From: Pseudomonadota bacterium
Lineage (GTDB): Bacteria > Desulfobacterota > Binatia > Binatales > Binataceae
Length of the DNA: 64,000 nt
NCBI GenBank assembly: GCA_021323675.1
Contig: JAJPKP010000017.1
Coordinates: 79,091-143,090, forward strand
Reading direction: 5' to 3'
This document shows, in pieces, positions 17,420 to 26,589 of this stretch. Positions within the stretch are counted from its first letter, which is position 1. Each line of letters starts with the position of its first letter. The translations under genes were made by a program, and so were the position numbers. The notes beneath the pieces were generated by a model that had not been told where the DNA came from, made no database searches, and worked only from the letters and a program-made list of their open reading frames with translations.

Positions 17420-18412
17420 GTGAAAACCAGGCTCGATCGCAGGCGGTTCCTGCGCATCGCGGGGACGTCCTTTTCCATCGGGGCGCTGTTCAGTGTTTTC
17501 GCGCCGCTTGCGCGCGGCGCGGGCGGTGAGATTGTCGCGCGCACGCTTTCCGATCTGAACGGAGAAGCGCCCGCACCTTTCTCGTTCGTCCAGTTGAGCG
17601 ACACTCACGTCGGCTTCAACGGCCCTCCCGATCCGCTGGGGACGGCAGCCTTCGAAGCCGCCGTCGCAACGATCAACAAACTCAGAAGCCGGCCCGACCT
17701 GGTGTTAATCACCGGCGATCTTACTCACGATGCGGACTCGCCCGATGAGCACGCGCGGCGCTTCCGGCTCTTCAAGGAAATCGCGGGCAAAATCGGCGGC
17801 GCCAGCGTCAAGGTCGTACCGGGCGAAAATGACGCGGCGCTGGACGGCGGCGGGATGTTCCGCGAATTGATGGGGCCAACCTACTATTCGTTCGACCATC
17901 GCGGCGTTCACTTTCTCGCGCTCGACAACGTGTCTTCCGGCAAGCCGGCGGTTGGGAGCGAGCAGCTCGCCTGGATGAAATCCGACCTCGCCCGGTTTCC
18001 CCACACCGCGCCGATCGTGGTGTTCACCCATCGCCCGTTGTTCGACCTCAAGCCGGAATGGGAATGGTTCACAAGCGACGGAGATGAAGTACTGAACGCG
18101 CTCGCGCCGTTCGAAAACGTGACCATCCTGTACGGCCATATCCATCGCGAGAATTTCCATCAGCGAGGCAACACCAGACTTTACGCCGCGCGATCGCTCA
18201 TCTTCGCGTTTCCCGACCCGGCAACCACCGCCGCGAAGAAACCGGTTCCCTTCGACCGGGAGCGACCCTTCAGAAACCTGGGAATTCGGGTTGTCAAAGC
18301 CGGCGGCGAACCGGTCATCGAGGATGTGGAACTGGCGATGAATGAATACTCGGGAACGGTCGGGATGGACCAGATGCTGAAACACGGCAAGGAGGACTCG
18401 ATAGACGAATGA
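17420..18412 (+). CDS. Tat-exported metallophosphoesterase
   Basis: A 330-residue calcineurin-like phosphoesterase. The N-terminus carries a twin-arginine signal, LDRRRFLRIAGTSFSIGALFSVFAPLARG, so it is exported folded, probably metal-loaded. Metal motifs are QLSDTHVG (D61, H63), LITGDLTHD (D100), VVFTHRPLF and ILYGHIHREN. The usual GNHD motif reads GEND, so the bridging Asn/His pair is altered. GTG start after GGAGG at seven nt. Its TGA overlaps the ATG of the cupredoxin gene, making this the first gene of a four-gene operon. The substrate is unknown. Confidence 0.88.
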   Translation: MKTRLDRRRFLRIAGTSFSIGALFSVFAPLARGAGGEIVARTLSDLNGEAPAPFSFVQLSDTHVGFNGPPDPLGTAAFEAAVATINKLRSRPDLVLITGDLTHDADSPDEHARRFRLFKEIAGKIGGASVKVVPGENDAALDGGGMFRELMGPTYYSFDHRGVHFLALDNVSSGKPAVGSEQLAWMKSDLARFPHTAPIVVFTHRPLFDLKPEWEWFTSDGDEVLNALAPFENVTILYGHIHRENFHQRGNTRLYAARSLIFAFPDPATTAAKKPVPFDRERPFRNLGIRVVKAGGEPVIEDVELAMNEYSGTVGMDQMLKHGKEDSIDE

Positions 18413-18801
18413 ACATCACAAGCAAAATCCGTGTGCGCGCCGTCAGCTCGGCGCTGGCGGTTGTGATCGTAACCGGGACACCCGGCGGTCATCGATGGGG
18501 ACAGGCGGCATATGCGGCCGGTCAGCCCACGATCGTCGAGATCAAGGCGAAGAAATACGAGTTCTCCCCAAATGAAATAACCTTGAAAAAGGGAGAGCCG
18601 GCCGTGCTGCGCCTGACCAGCGAGGACAGGACGCACGGCTTCCTTGTCAAGCCGCTCAATATCGATGCCGACATCAAGCCGGGCCAGGTTACCGAAATCG
18701 CGGTCACGCCCGGCCTTGCCGGTGAATACATCGTCATCTGCGATCACTACTGCGGCACCGGCCACGGCAACATGAAGATGAAACTGACCGTGCTCCCATG
18801 A
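18409..18801 (+). CDS. exported cupredoxin with a CuA-type metal site
   Basis: A 130-residue protein with a signal peptide (about 1-37) and one cupredoxin domain resembling the soluble end of cytochrome c oxidase subunit II. Metal ligands are visible: H76 (RTHGF), then C111-x3-C115-x3-H119-x2-M122 (CDHYCGTGHGNM), the exact CuA spacing. CuA is a dinuclear electron-transfer site. No heme oxidase genes are nearby. ATGA overlap with the metallophosphoesterase implies translational coupling and shared export to the periplasm. Confidence 0.9.
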   Translation: MNITSKIRVRAVSSALAVVIVTGTPGGHRWGQAAYAAGQPTIVEIKAKKYEFSPNEITLKKGEPAVLRLTSEDRTHGFLVKPLNIDADIKPGQVTEIAVTPGLAGEYIVICDHYCGTGHGNMKMKLTVLP

Positions 18802-18817
18802 AAAAAGCGATTGAGCG

Positions 18818-19471
18818 GTGAACCGCACCGGGAATAAAATCGCGCGCCCGGTAGTCCACTATCCGATGGGCACCGGCGCGAACCGAAGCTCGCAGGCCGC
18901 GCGCATGCGTTCCGCGCGAGTTTGGAGTGCGCGCGATAACCACGTGGCGATCATTGGAAATCGCGTCGATTTCGAGCGCGTGTTCATGCCTCATCTCGAC
19001 GGCGCCTACAACCTGGCGCGATGGCTGCTCAGGAACGACGCGGACGCGGAGGATGTCGTGCAGGAGGCTTACCTGCGCGCTCTGCGCTTTGCCGGGAACT
19101 ACCGAGGAGGCGACGCGCGCGCGTGGCTTCTGGCCATAGTGCGCAACGCCGCTTACACGTGGATAAGCCGCAATCGCCGCGACCAGCTGGCGCCAGCTCT
19201 GGACGACGATCGCGCGCCCGAAGCGGCGCATCCCGTCGATGTCGAGGTCATCCGCAGGGCCGACGCCGCGATGGTGCGCGCGGCAATCGAAGAGTTGCCG
19301 GCCGAGTTTCGCGAGATGGTGGTGCTGCGCGATCTCGAAGAACTTTCCTATAAAGAAATCGCAATGGTTTCCGATCTTCCAATCGGTACGGTGATGTCGC
19401 GGCTGGCGCGCGCCCGCGCCCGGCTCAGGGCCGCGATCCAAAAGCTGTCGGCGGCGGGAGGGTCGCGATGA
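18818..19471 (+). CDS. ECF-type RNA polymerase sigma factor
   Basis: A sigma-70 family protein of up to 217 residues. Region 2 is HLDGAYNLARWLLRNDADAEDVVQEAYLRALRF with GDARAWLLAIVRNAAYTW; region 4 is IEELPAEFREMVVLRDLEELSYKEIAMVSDLPIGTVMSRLARARARLR. The first 40 residues are poorly conserved in appearance, so the real start may be GTG 18944 rather than GTG 18818. Neither has a strong ribosome-binding site. It lies 16 bp after the cupredoxin gene and overlaps the anti-sigma gene by four bases. Confidence 0.9.
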   Translation: MNRTGNKIARPVVHYPMGTGANRSSQAARMRSARVWSARDNHVAIIGNRVDFERVFMPHLDGAYNLARWLLRNDADAEDVVQEAYLRALRFAGNYRGGDARAWLLAIVRNAAYTWISRNRRDQLAPALDDDRAPEAAHPVDVEVIRRADAAMVRAAIEELPAEFREMVVLRDLEELSYKEIAMVSDLPIGTVMSRLARARARLRAAIQKLSAAGGSR

Positions 19472-20235
19472 TCTGCCAGGAAGCCCGGCCGCTATTCGAT
19501 GCGCACCTGGACCGCGAACTCGATCCGGCCACCGATCGCGAGCTTGTGCGGCATCTGGACGAATGCGAAGGATGCGCTCGCGAGAGGGACGAAATTGCCG
19601 CGGTCAAATCGGCCGTAAGCTCGCAGGCCGGGCATTTCAGCGCTCCCGCGCCGCTGCGCAGGAAGATCGAAACCGCGATCGCGAATTCTCGCCTTGCCGG
19701 TCGCGCTCCGGCGCAGCCGAGCGATCGCAGGGCGGTGCTCTCGCGATGGCCGGCGGTTGCGCTTACCACCGCAATCGCGGCGCTGCTCGCGGTGCTTTTC
19801 CTGCCGCGGATATTCCCCGGCCCGGAAAGCGACTTCCTGCTCCGCGAGGTGGTAGCCGCCCATATCCGATCGACACAGGTTGACCATCTCACCGACGTCG
19901 CATCGAGCGATCGCCACACGGTCAAGCCGTGGTTCGAAGGCAAACTCGATTTTTCGCCGCCGGTCGCCGATTTTCAGCAGCAAGGCTTCAAACTGATCGG
20001 GGGGCGAGTCGATTACCTGGACAATCGCGCCGTGGCGGCACTCGTCTATCAGCACGGGCCGCATTTCATCAATGTATTTGTGTGGCCGATGAACCGCCCG
20101 GATAGCTCCCCCGCAATGACGACTCTCAACGGCTATAACATCGACCACTTCCGCCATGCCCGCATGAATTACTGGATCGTAACCGACATGAGCGCGAACG
20201 AAGTGGAGCAACTGGCCGGCCTGCTTGACGGCTGA
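19468..20235 (+). CDS. membrane anti-sigma factor with zinc-finger domain
   Basis: A 255-residue protein. The N-terminus is a ZAS/zf-HC2 domain (ICQEARPLFDAHLDRELD...HLDECEGCARERDE) with the HxxxCxxC zinc ligands that hold an ECF sigma factor. One transmembrane helix lies at about 94-113 (PAVALTTAIAALLAVLFLP), leaving a periplasmic domain of about 140 residues with GGRVDYLDNRAVAALVYQHGPHFINVFVWP. The cognate sigma factor is directly upstream (ATGA overlap). The outer domain would see the same compartment as the cupredoxin and phosphoesterase. Confidence 0.9.
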   Translation: MICQEARPLFDAHLDRELDPATDRELVRHLDECEGCARERDEIAAVKSAVSSQAGHFSAPAPLRRKIETAIANSRLAGRAPAQPSDRRAVLSRWPAVALTTAIAALLAVLFLPRIFPGPESDFLLREVVAAHIRSTQVDHLTDVASSDRHTVKPWFEGKLDFSPPVADFQQQGFKLIGGRVDYLDNRAVAALVYQHGPHFINVFVWPMNRPDSSPAMTTLNGYNIDHFRHARMNYWIVTDMSANEVEQLAGLLDG

Positions 20236-20255
20236 TGAGCGACGGGGTGCGCCCG

Positions 20256-20876
20256 TCATTCCGCGGAATCCTTCAGCATCCTCCATCCGAAGAGAAAGCG
20301 CTGCGCGCCAGTCGCAATTTCGAGCGCAGTCATCGCGTAGCACAATAGCGGTCCGATCGTGCGGGCAAAGCCGATCGATTCGATCGCGCCGAGCACGACG
20401 AAAAAGATGATCGCCTCGGTGCGCTCCAGAATGCCGGGCGGATACTCGATTAGCTTGGGACCGCGCCGCTCCAGCGCCGCGCCCACCGCGAGAAACACGG
20501 TGATGTTTACGTACCAGCTCGCAACCAGCATCAGCGCCGGCAGATACAGGGATGGATGAGGCCATGCGATGCCGATGATCGCGATGCTTTCGACGACGCG
20601 ATCGGAGACGAGGTCAGCCAGGCCGCCCAGAAACGTCGGCTGGCCGCGTTCGCGCGCGAGGGTTCCGTCGACGGCATCGAGCGCGGCGCTCGCGGCCAGC
20701 AGCAGGATGCCCCATCCCGCTTCTTCTTTGGCAAAGGCAACGCCCGCGCAAATTCCCGCGATCGCGCCGAGCGCGGTTGCGGCGTTCGCGCTGAGTCCGA
20801 TCCGCGAGAGCGATCGCGCGGCCGAAGATTGAAGATTCCGGACCGCCGGATTGTCACCCAGGAGCTTGTCGAGCAT
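20256..20876 (-). CDS. CDP-alcohol phosphatidyltransferase family protein
   Basis: A 206-residue membrane enzyme. The family signature DxxDGxxAR(x8)GxxxDxxxD is complete in LDAVDGTLARERGQPTFLGGLADLVSDRV, with several hydrophobic helices around it. The family swaps CMP of a CDP-lipid for an alcohol in phospholipid synthesis (glycerol-P, inositol-P and others); the alcohol is not evident. Start taken as ATG 20876, eight bp after the MFS stop. The frame is open for a further 1.2 kb upstream, but that stretch is an out-of-frame reading of the MFS gene. Confidence 0.85.
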   Translation of the reverse strand: MLDKLLGDNPAVRNLQSSAARSLSRIGLSANAATALGAIAGICAGVAFAKEEAGWGILLLAASAALDAVDGTLARERGQPTFLGGLADLVSDRVVESIAIIGIAWPHPSLYLPALMLVASWYVNITVFLAVGAALERRGPKLIEYPPGILERTEAIIFFVVLGAIESIGFARTIGPLLCYAMTALEIATGAQRFLFGWRMLKDSAE

Positions 20877-20884
20877 CGGGGGTG

Positions 20885-22207
20885 TCAGTCTCCCGCCGCG
20901 GCTTCGAGTTCCTCCAGCGTGAGGCCGCGGGTTTCCGGCGCGAAAATCCACACCAGCAGAGCGCCGATCACGGGACCCAGGGAAACCGCCGCCACCGCAT
21001 TGCCCAGTCCGCCCAGAGACTTCGAAAGCAGGCCGACGGTGACGGGAGTCAGCAAAGAGGAAATCTGGCCGAGAAGCTGCACCGTCAGGCTGTAAGAAGT
21101 CGCGCGAATTTCGGTCGGAAAGAGCTCGGAAGAATAGGTTGCGGTCGCGGTGCGCGCGCCCTGGAACGCGAAAACCGTTATCACCATCGCCGTGAGCATC
21201 GCCCCGTGGCTGTCGGTCTGGAACAGGGTCAGAATCGCGACCGCGCCCACCACGTAAGCAACTCCGGTCGTCAGCTTGCGGCCGATCCGATCGAGCGACC
21301 ATCCGGCGAGCAGATGACCGAGCGTGCCGACCAGGTATGCCAGCACAATTGCGTGGCTTATCTCGGACGAAGTCCAATGATGGTCGCGTTTTGCGTAAAG
21401 GCTGAAAAAGGTAACCGCGGGCGCGCCCACCAGTCCCACGCTGTTCCAGAGCAGCGCCACCAACAGGATTCTGCCCCGGTAAGGACCGCGCAACGGCTCG
21501 ATAGCCAGGCGGAGCGTTCCGAGAACGTCCGTGTTGTTGGCGCCGTTGCGTTCGCGTTGCGCGCGCAACGCCTCGAACCTGGCGGTCTCGCGGAGGTTGC
21601 GGCGCAGGAACGCCACCAGCAAAAGCGGGATGATCCCGATCAGGTACATCCCGCGCCAGCCCCATCGCGAGTCCACCACGATCGCGTACAGGAATCCTCC
21701 CGCGACGACGCCGAGCAATCCGACCATGTTGAGCATCGCGACTCCGGTGCCGCGCGAGGTAGCGGGAAACTCCTCGCTGATCATGATGATCGCGACGCCA
21801 AACTCTGCCGAGAGAAACAGTTGCGCGCAGCTCTGAAAGAGAGTGAATGTGCCAAGGCCTTGCGACAGGGCGGTGAACAGCGTGAACAGGGTATAAAAGA
21901 GAACCGTGGCGGCAACGACCGGCTTGCGGCCCACCCGGTCCGCGTACATCACCAGAAAAAACGCGGCCATCCCGCCGACCCGCACCAGCGAGGCCATCCT
22001 GCCCACGGCGGCATCGTCGAGATGGAACGTGCGAGCAATGTCGGGTGTGCAAAGATGAAAAATCGTGACGTCATAACCCTCGAAGACCGTCACCGACATC
22101 AGAAGTCCGAGCAAAAGCCAGAGATATCCCTGGTCGCGCTGGACGGGCTCGGCAGTACGGGCGCGCTCCAGCGCCGAAGAAGCGGGGTTGTGTTGCGGCT
22201 GGTTCAT
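20885..22207 (-). CDS. MFS transporter, sugar-porter-like
   Basis: A 440-residue, 12-helix major facilitator. Typical loops are YADRVGRKPVVAA after helix 2, SLDRIGRKLTTG after helix 8 and the terminal PETRGLTLEELE shared by sugar and aromatic-acid proton symporters. An FEGYDVTIFHLCTPDIARTF segment in helix 1 is like the aromatic acid/sugar groups. ATG 22207 chosen because homology-like sequence begins there; the in-frame extension to 22357 looks non-coding. Upstream partner of the CDP-alcohol phosphatidyltransferase gene. Confidence 0.85.
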   Translation of the reverse strand: MNQPQHNPASSALERARTAEPVQRDQGYLWLLLGLLMSVTVFEGYDVTIFHLCTPDIARTFHLDDAAVGRMASLVRVGGMAAFFLVMYADRVGRKPVVAATVLFYTLFTLFTALSQGLGTFTLFQSCAQLFLSAEFGVAIIMISEEFPATSRGTGVAMLNMVGLLGVVAGGFLYAIVVDSRWGWRGMYLIGIIPLLLVAFLRRNLRETARFEALRAQRERNGANNTDVLGTLRLAIEPLRGPYRGRILLVALLWNSVGLVGAPAVTFFSLYAKRDHHWTSSEISHAIVLAYLVGTLGHLLAGWSLDRIGRKLTTGVAYVVGAVAILTLFQTDSHGAMLTAMVITVFAFQGARTATATYSSELFPTEIRATSYSLTVQLLGQISSLLTPVTVGLLSKSLGGLGNAVAAVSLGPVIGALLVWIFAPETRGLTLEELEAAAGD

Positions 22208-22302
22208 GGGGAAGACTTTAGGAACGCGACCAAAACTTTTCAGATCGGTTGCGCGAGGGCAATCCCAGCTTTCTGTCCGGCGAGGAAAAGATAGTCGATC
22301 TG

Positions 22303-23154
22303 ATGCATTTTCTAGCGCCGCGAAAGACGCTTTTCCTCCGCGTTTTCTTCGCCGCAATCGCGATTCTGTGCACCGTCCGCACCGCTGGCGCGGCGAGCCT
22401 GCTTGATGCGGGATCGATCGATTTCACGATCATGAGCCCCGACGGCCGCATCACCCTCGGACACGGCCGCTACACAATCGACCAGGAAAAAGACGCCATC
22501 ATCCTGCACGGCGAAAGCCGCTACACGACCGGCGAATACGACATCGAGACCGACGTTATGTCGCCGGGCTTTTCCGGATCGCTGCCGACCCTGCGGAAAT
22601 TCGACCATCTCTTCTACACGCCGGAGGGCTCGGTCACGCGCGCCGCGCACGCCGACATCGCGGGAGGGCTAGCCAGTTGCTCCGATGTCCCCGCGCACAT
22701 CGAGAAAGCCGAGGTGATGGACTTCCCCCCCGACACGTGGGCGGGAGCCACTATCCTGCTGCCGATCCAGCAATTCCTTCAGGCGGGCGGCGAGGGCTCG
22801 CTGGCGATGCACGTTTTCAACTGCACCTCGAAGCCCGGCCTCTACTCGGTCAGCATTAGCGTGGCATCGCGGCCCACAGGATGGCCGTATTCGGCGGCGG
22901 GAGCGGTGCAGGTGAACGTAAGGCCGCACTTCGGATGGTTCGACATGCTAATCGCGCCGTTTGTGCCCAAGCTGAACGCGTGGTTCGATCCGGGGACGGG
23001 ATGGGGCTTCGAGGGCGTGGCGATTGCCCGTTACTATCGCGGCCCGCAGGTTCTGATCGTTCGCAGCGACGACAAAAGCAACCAGCAGATGCAGGTGCTC
23101 GTGCCGACAGCGACGCCGACTCCATCGGCAGGCGCGAGCCAGACGACTCCGTGA
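22303..23154 (+). CDS. secreted protein of unknown function
   Basis: A 283-residue protein with a signal peptide (MHFLAPRKTLFLRVFFAAIAILCTVRTAGAAS). The mature part begins SIDFTIMSPDGRITLGHGRYTIDQEKDAIILHGESRYTTGEYDIETDVM, a beta-rich segment, and ends with a short Thr/Pro stretch (VPTATPTPSAGASQTTP). No catalytic motif or family is recognised. It is divergent from the MFS gene across about 95 bp. An in-frame GTG at 22249 exists but would spoil the signal peptide. Confidence 0.68.
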   Translation: MHFLAPRKTLFLRVFFAAIAILCTVRTAGAASLLDAGSIDFTIMSPDGRITLGHGRYTIDQEKDAIILHGESRYTTGEYDIETDVMSPGFSGSLPTLRKFDHLFYTPEGSVTRAAHADIAGGLASCSDVPAHIEKAEVMDFPPDTWAGATILLPIQQFLQAGGEGSLAMHVFNCTSKPGLYSVSISVASRPTGWPYSAAGAVQVNVRPHFGWFDMLIAPFVPKLNAWFDPGTGWGFEGVAIARYYRGPQVLIVRSDDKSNQQMQVLVPTATPTPSAGASQTTP

Positions 23155-23197
23155 GCGCGATCCGGCCCGACGCGGAAACGATCATGACTGGAGGTTG

Positions 23198-25975
23198 TTA
23201 ACGGCGCCCTCGGTCATCGCGGGGCCGGTTAACCTCGAACGTGACTATCTCGAAAGGGCGGAGCTCCACTTCCACGTCGCCATTGCGATGCTTGCGCAGC
23301 GGGGCGCCCTTGACGGTTTTACCGGCCAAATCGACGATTCTTGCCTTTGCCCCCGCGCCGAAGCTGAATCGCGCATGCTCGCGGGCGGAAGATGCGCTGT
23401 AGGCGCGGATCCGATAAACGGCGGGCCGCTTGCCGGGCCGTGCGGTGGAAAAGGCGATGCGCGGATTGTCGCATCGCGCGAGGCTCATCTCGCCGGCCGG
23501 CGCAGAGTTCGCCGTGAACATCCGGGGCGGGTAGGCGTATGCCGCCGCGCGCTGCACGATATTCCCGTCGAGATAGCTGCCGCGGTATGCGGCGACCGCG
23601 AATTCAAATCGATGATCTCCGATCTCCTGCGCGCCCGGCGTTTCCAGTTCGGGTCCGGCGCCGCCCCGCCGCGTCGCCAAATCCGATCGCGACAGCCATC
23701 CGACGCACCTGATCAGCGTCAGCAGCAAGGTGGTTCCGTCGCGCTCCGCGCGCGCTTCGACCTCGTAAAGCCCGCGCGAAACAATCGCGGCTGAAATTGT
23801 CTCGCCTTCCACCGCGCTCCAGGTGCGATGCGGCGCGGTTGGATAGATGTCCTCGGTGCCAGGCGGTTCGAGCGAATCGATGGAACGCCGCACGACACCG
23901 AAACTCGTGTCCTGATGGACGCAGTTGGCGGCTATCGGAGTCGAGAGCGCGACGCGCAGCCGATGGTCGCGCGACCGGTTGGTCACCCTCACGTCGAAGT
24001 CGATTCGGTCGAGTCCGGAATAGAGCGAGGCGGCGATTTCGATTTGCAGCGGCAAGGTATCCGCGCTGCGGGAGCGGCGATCCGCGGCCAGCTGGCGGGG
24101 GATGGCATATTCGCAAGCCAACGCGATGCGGCGGCGCGGACCGGCGGCCTCCAATACGCGCGCGCTTCGCGCGGCCGGAATCGAAATCGCGGGCGCTCGG
24201 GGAACGGGATCGAAATTGTATTCATCGCCCCGGTCGCCATCGTCTTCAAAATACAACTCGAACTCCGCGCCGCGCCGAAGGTCTCGAATCGCGAGGCCAC
24301 GCACGCCCGCACTGATGCGATAGAATTCGTTTTCGATCGAATCGCCCGGCGCGCTGGGCTCCGCAACCGAATCGTCGCGGACGATCTGAAAGAAAGTGAA
24401 TCCGGCCTGCGCAAGATCGTTCGCAACGAATGAGATCGACGCCCGCGCTGCGCTGGTCGCGCGGACCATCACCGTGGCGTCATCCGGCACTTCGTTTCGA
24501 ATCCGGCGGCGAAACTCATCGAGGTCCAGGTCGCTCAGGGGAGCGCGGCTCATGAACAGTTCGAGCACGATGCGTCCGTCAGCGGTCTGCCGAAGTTCGT
24601 AGCGGTTAACCGTCCGGCCCATGAGGCTGGGATGGCTGAGCGCGGCCACCATCGGCTTCAGTTCCGCCGCGCGGACCTCGGTTTCCAGCGTTCGCTCGCG
24701 GCGAGCAACGTCAATTGCGGCGGGAACGCGCCCGGATGGCCCTTCAACCGCGTAGCGCGCGGATGGGTCCGCAAGCTCGATCTCGCCGGCCACCAGCGCG
24801 CTTCGCGCGAAACCCGGATTGAATACGGCGATCGCGCCATCGCGCCGCGCGGGGCCGTCAAGGACCGTCGCGGATGCGCGCCGGATTACGCCTTCCGCCA
24901 TCATCGCGGCCTGATCGAAGCGGTAGCGCATGTCGGTATGAACCTGATCGACCGAGCATCCGCAGATCGAGTCGTGCGGATGGTTCTGCAGCTCCATCCG
25001 CCACGCCGCCTCCATCCATGCATCCAGACCGGCTCCGGCGCCGAGCGCATTCGCGAGCGCCGCGATCGGGTCGGCGAGCCGTTCGAGGGCATAGCAATTC
25101 TGAAAATCGCGCTGTTTGATCCAGGCGCGGGCCGAGGTCACGCCGGGCAGCAGATGCGCACGCAGGGGAGAACGCAGCTCGCCGCGATGACTCGGAATGC
25201 CGTCTGGAGCAGCCGCCGCGCTCCGGTTCACGAAAAGCTCGAGTGGCCCGACCTCGAGGCTCATCGCGCTCGTTTCACGCGCCTCGCGAATTCGCGCGCC
25301 AAGGCGCGGGTCCGGCTCGGCATGGTCGGTCCCGTTCATCACCAGGATAGGACTGCCGGCGGCGAAACCGCGCTCGCGCTCGGCGATCGCGTTCACCCGC
25401 GCAAGAAAGCTCTCGACCGATTCGAGCGGCAGGTTCGCGCCGTTGGAGTATCCGTAGGGCAAGTACACGGTGAGCACGGAAGAGCCGTCGGGTGCTTCCC
25501 AGCGAAAGCGATTTCGGGTGACATCCGCTCCGACTCCGCGCCACAGCACGGCGGTGCGGAAGCCGAAGCCGGCGAGAATCTGCGGAAGCTGCGCGATATG
25601 GCCGAACTGATCGGGCAGATAGCCGACGTCGAGCGGGCGGCCGAACCTGCGCGCCGCCGCCATCCCGATTTCCAGGTTGCGCACCAGCGACTCGCCGCTC
25701 ACCAGGAAGCTGTCCGCGAGCACGTACCAGGGACCGATCTGAATTTTTCCGGCGCGCACCAGTTTCCTGACGCGCGCCGCCATTTCAGGCCGAATTTCCA
25801 GGTAGTCGTCGAGAACGATGGTTTGTCCGTCGAAGTGGAACGATGGAACCTCGCCCGACTCGACCATCGGGATCATCCGATCCGCCATCGCAACCAGCCG
25901 CGCGCGCATCTGCTGGAAAGGCTGGTACCATTCGCGATCCCAATGGGTGTGAACGACGAAGTAGAGCTGGTCCAT
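23198..25975 (-). CDS. alpha-mannosidase, glycoside hydrolase family 38
   Basis: A 925-residue GH38 enzyme. The zinc-binding start HTHWDREWYQPFQQ (H11, D13), the nucleophile loop GYLPDQFGHIAQLPQIL (D122) and NHPHDSICGCSVDQVHTDMRYRFDQA are all present, followed by the long beta-rich C-terminal domains. It would hydrolyse alpha-mannosides; no signal peptide, so cytoplasmic, like MngB. No PTS or mannoside transporter is adjacent. It starts ten bp after the MaoC gene stop, an unexpected pairing. No clear ribosome-binding site. Confidence 0.92.
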   Translation of the reverse strand: MDQLYFVVHTHWDREWYQPFQQMRARLVAMADRMIPMVESGEVPSFHFDGQTIVLDDYLEIRPEMAARVRKLVRAGKIQIGPWYVLADSFLVSGESLVRNLEIGMAAARRFGRPLDVGYLPDQFGHIAQLPQILAGFGFRTAVLWRGVGADVTRNRFRWEAPDGSSVLTVYLPYGYSNGANLPLESVESFLARVNAIAERERGFAAGSPILVMNGTDHAEPDPRLGARIREARETSAMSLEVGPLELFVNRSAAAAPDGIPSHRGELRSPLRAHLLPGVTSARAWIKQRDFQNCYALERLADPIAALANALGAGAGLDAWMEAAWRMELQNHPHDSICGCSVDQVHTDMRYRFDQAAMMAEGVIRRASATVLDGPARRDGAIAVFNPGFARSALVAGEIELADPSARYAVEGPSGRVPAAIDVARRERTLETEVRAAELKPMVAALSHPSLMGRTVNRYELRQTADGRIVLELFMSRAPLSDLDLDEFRRRIRNEVPDDATVMVRATSAARASISFVANDLAQAGFTFFQIVRDDSVAEPSAPGDSIENEFYRISAGVRGLAIRDLRRGAEFELYFEDDGDRGDEYNFDPVPRAPAISIPAARSARVLEAAGPRRRIALACEYAIPRQLAADRRSRSADTLPLQIEIAASLYSGLDRIDFDVRVTNRSRDHRLRVALSTPIAANCVHQDTSFGVVRRSIDSLEPPGTEDIYPTAPHRTWSAVEGETISAAIVSRGLYEVEARAERDGTTLLLTLIRCVGWLSRSDLATRRGGAGPELETPGAQEIGDHRFEFAVAAYRGSYLDGNIVQRAAAYAYPPRMFTANSAPAGEMSLARCDNPRIAFSTARPGKRPAVYRIRAYSASSAREHARFSFGAGAKARIVDLAGKTVKGAPLRKHRNGDVEVELRPFEIVTFEVNRPRDDRGRR

Positions 25976-25985
25976 CGAAGATGCT

Positions 25986-26432
25986 TCAGGCGGGACGGCG
26001 CGGCTGGAGGATGCGCCGGCGCAGGATCATCACCTGCTCTCCGTTTTGATTGAGGCCCCGCGTCTCGACATAGATAATGCCGCGATCGTTCTTGCTCTTC
26101 GACGGTGTCGTCTCGAGCACGGTTGTTTCGGCATAGAGCGTGTCGCCGCCAAAGGTCGGCGCGGTATGCCGGACCGATTCATATTCGAGGTTGGCGATCG
26201 CGTTCTCGCTCACGTCCTTGACGCTCATCCCGACGACGGTTGAGAGCACCAGCAGTCCATTGACGAGGCATCGTCCATGCTGCGACTTCGCCGCGTAAGC
26301 CGCATCGAAGTGAAGCGGGTTGGTGTTCATCGTCATCAGGGTGAACCAGGTGTTGTCGAAGTCGGTGATGGTGCGGCCGGGCCAGTGTTTGAAAACCTGT
26401 CCGGGAGAAAAGTCCTCGAAGTAACGAATCAT
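25986..26432 (-). CDS. MaoC family hydratase
   Basis: A 148-residue single hot-dog domain: FEDFSPGQVFKHWPGRTITDFDNTWFTLMTMNTNPLHFDAAYAAKSQHGRCLVNGLLVLSTVVGMSV. The order matches (R)-specific enoyl-CoA or mesaconyl-CoA type hydratases. The usual catalytic Asp of the D-x-NPxHxD motif reads Asn here (MNTNPLHFD), while the His is kept. Start ATG 26432 follows GGAG at nine nt. First gene of a two-gene unit with the alpha-mannosidase, and divergent from the biotin carboxylase gene. Confidence 0.85.
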   Translation of the reverse strand: MIRYFEDFSPGQVFKHWPGRTITDFDNTWFTLMTMNTNPLHFDAAYAAKSQHGRCLVNGLLVLSTVVGMSVKDVSENAIANLEYESVRHTAPTFGGDTLYAETTVLETTPSKSKNDRGIIYVETRGLNQNGEQVMILRRRILQPRRPA

Positions 26433-26589
26433 CGCGATAAGCTCCGGGTTGTGCTTGATCGCGATTATCCGATGCGCGGATCAGTTGCAATTGAAGTTGA
26501 AGCGCCGATCGCATGGAATGCGGACTGGGAATCGTTTACAAAGGCCCGAACGAACCGAAAATGCCGCGCCGGCGAATGGCGCCGAATCG

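Noticed and set aside
20877..22052. Apparent 390-residue N-terminal extension of the CDP-alcohol phosphatidyltransferase
   Set aside because: It is an out-of-frame reading of the MFS gene, Arg/Gly-rich and domainless; the enzyme starts at 20876.
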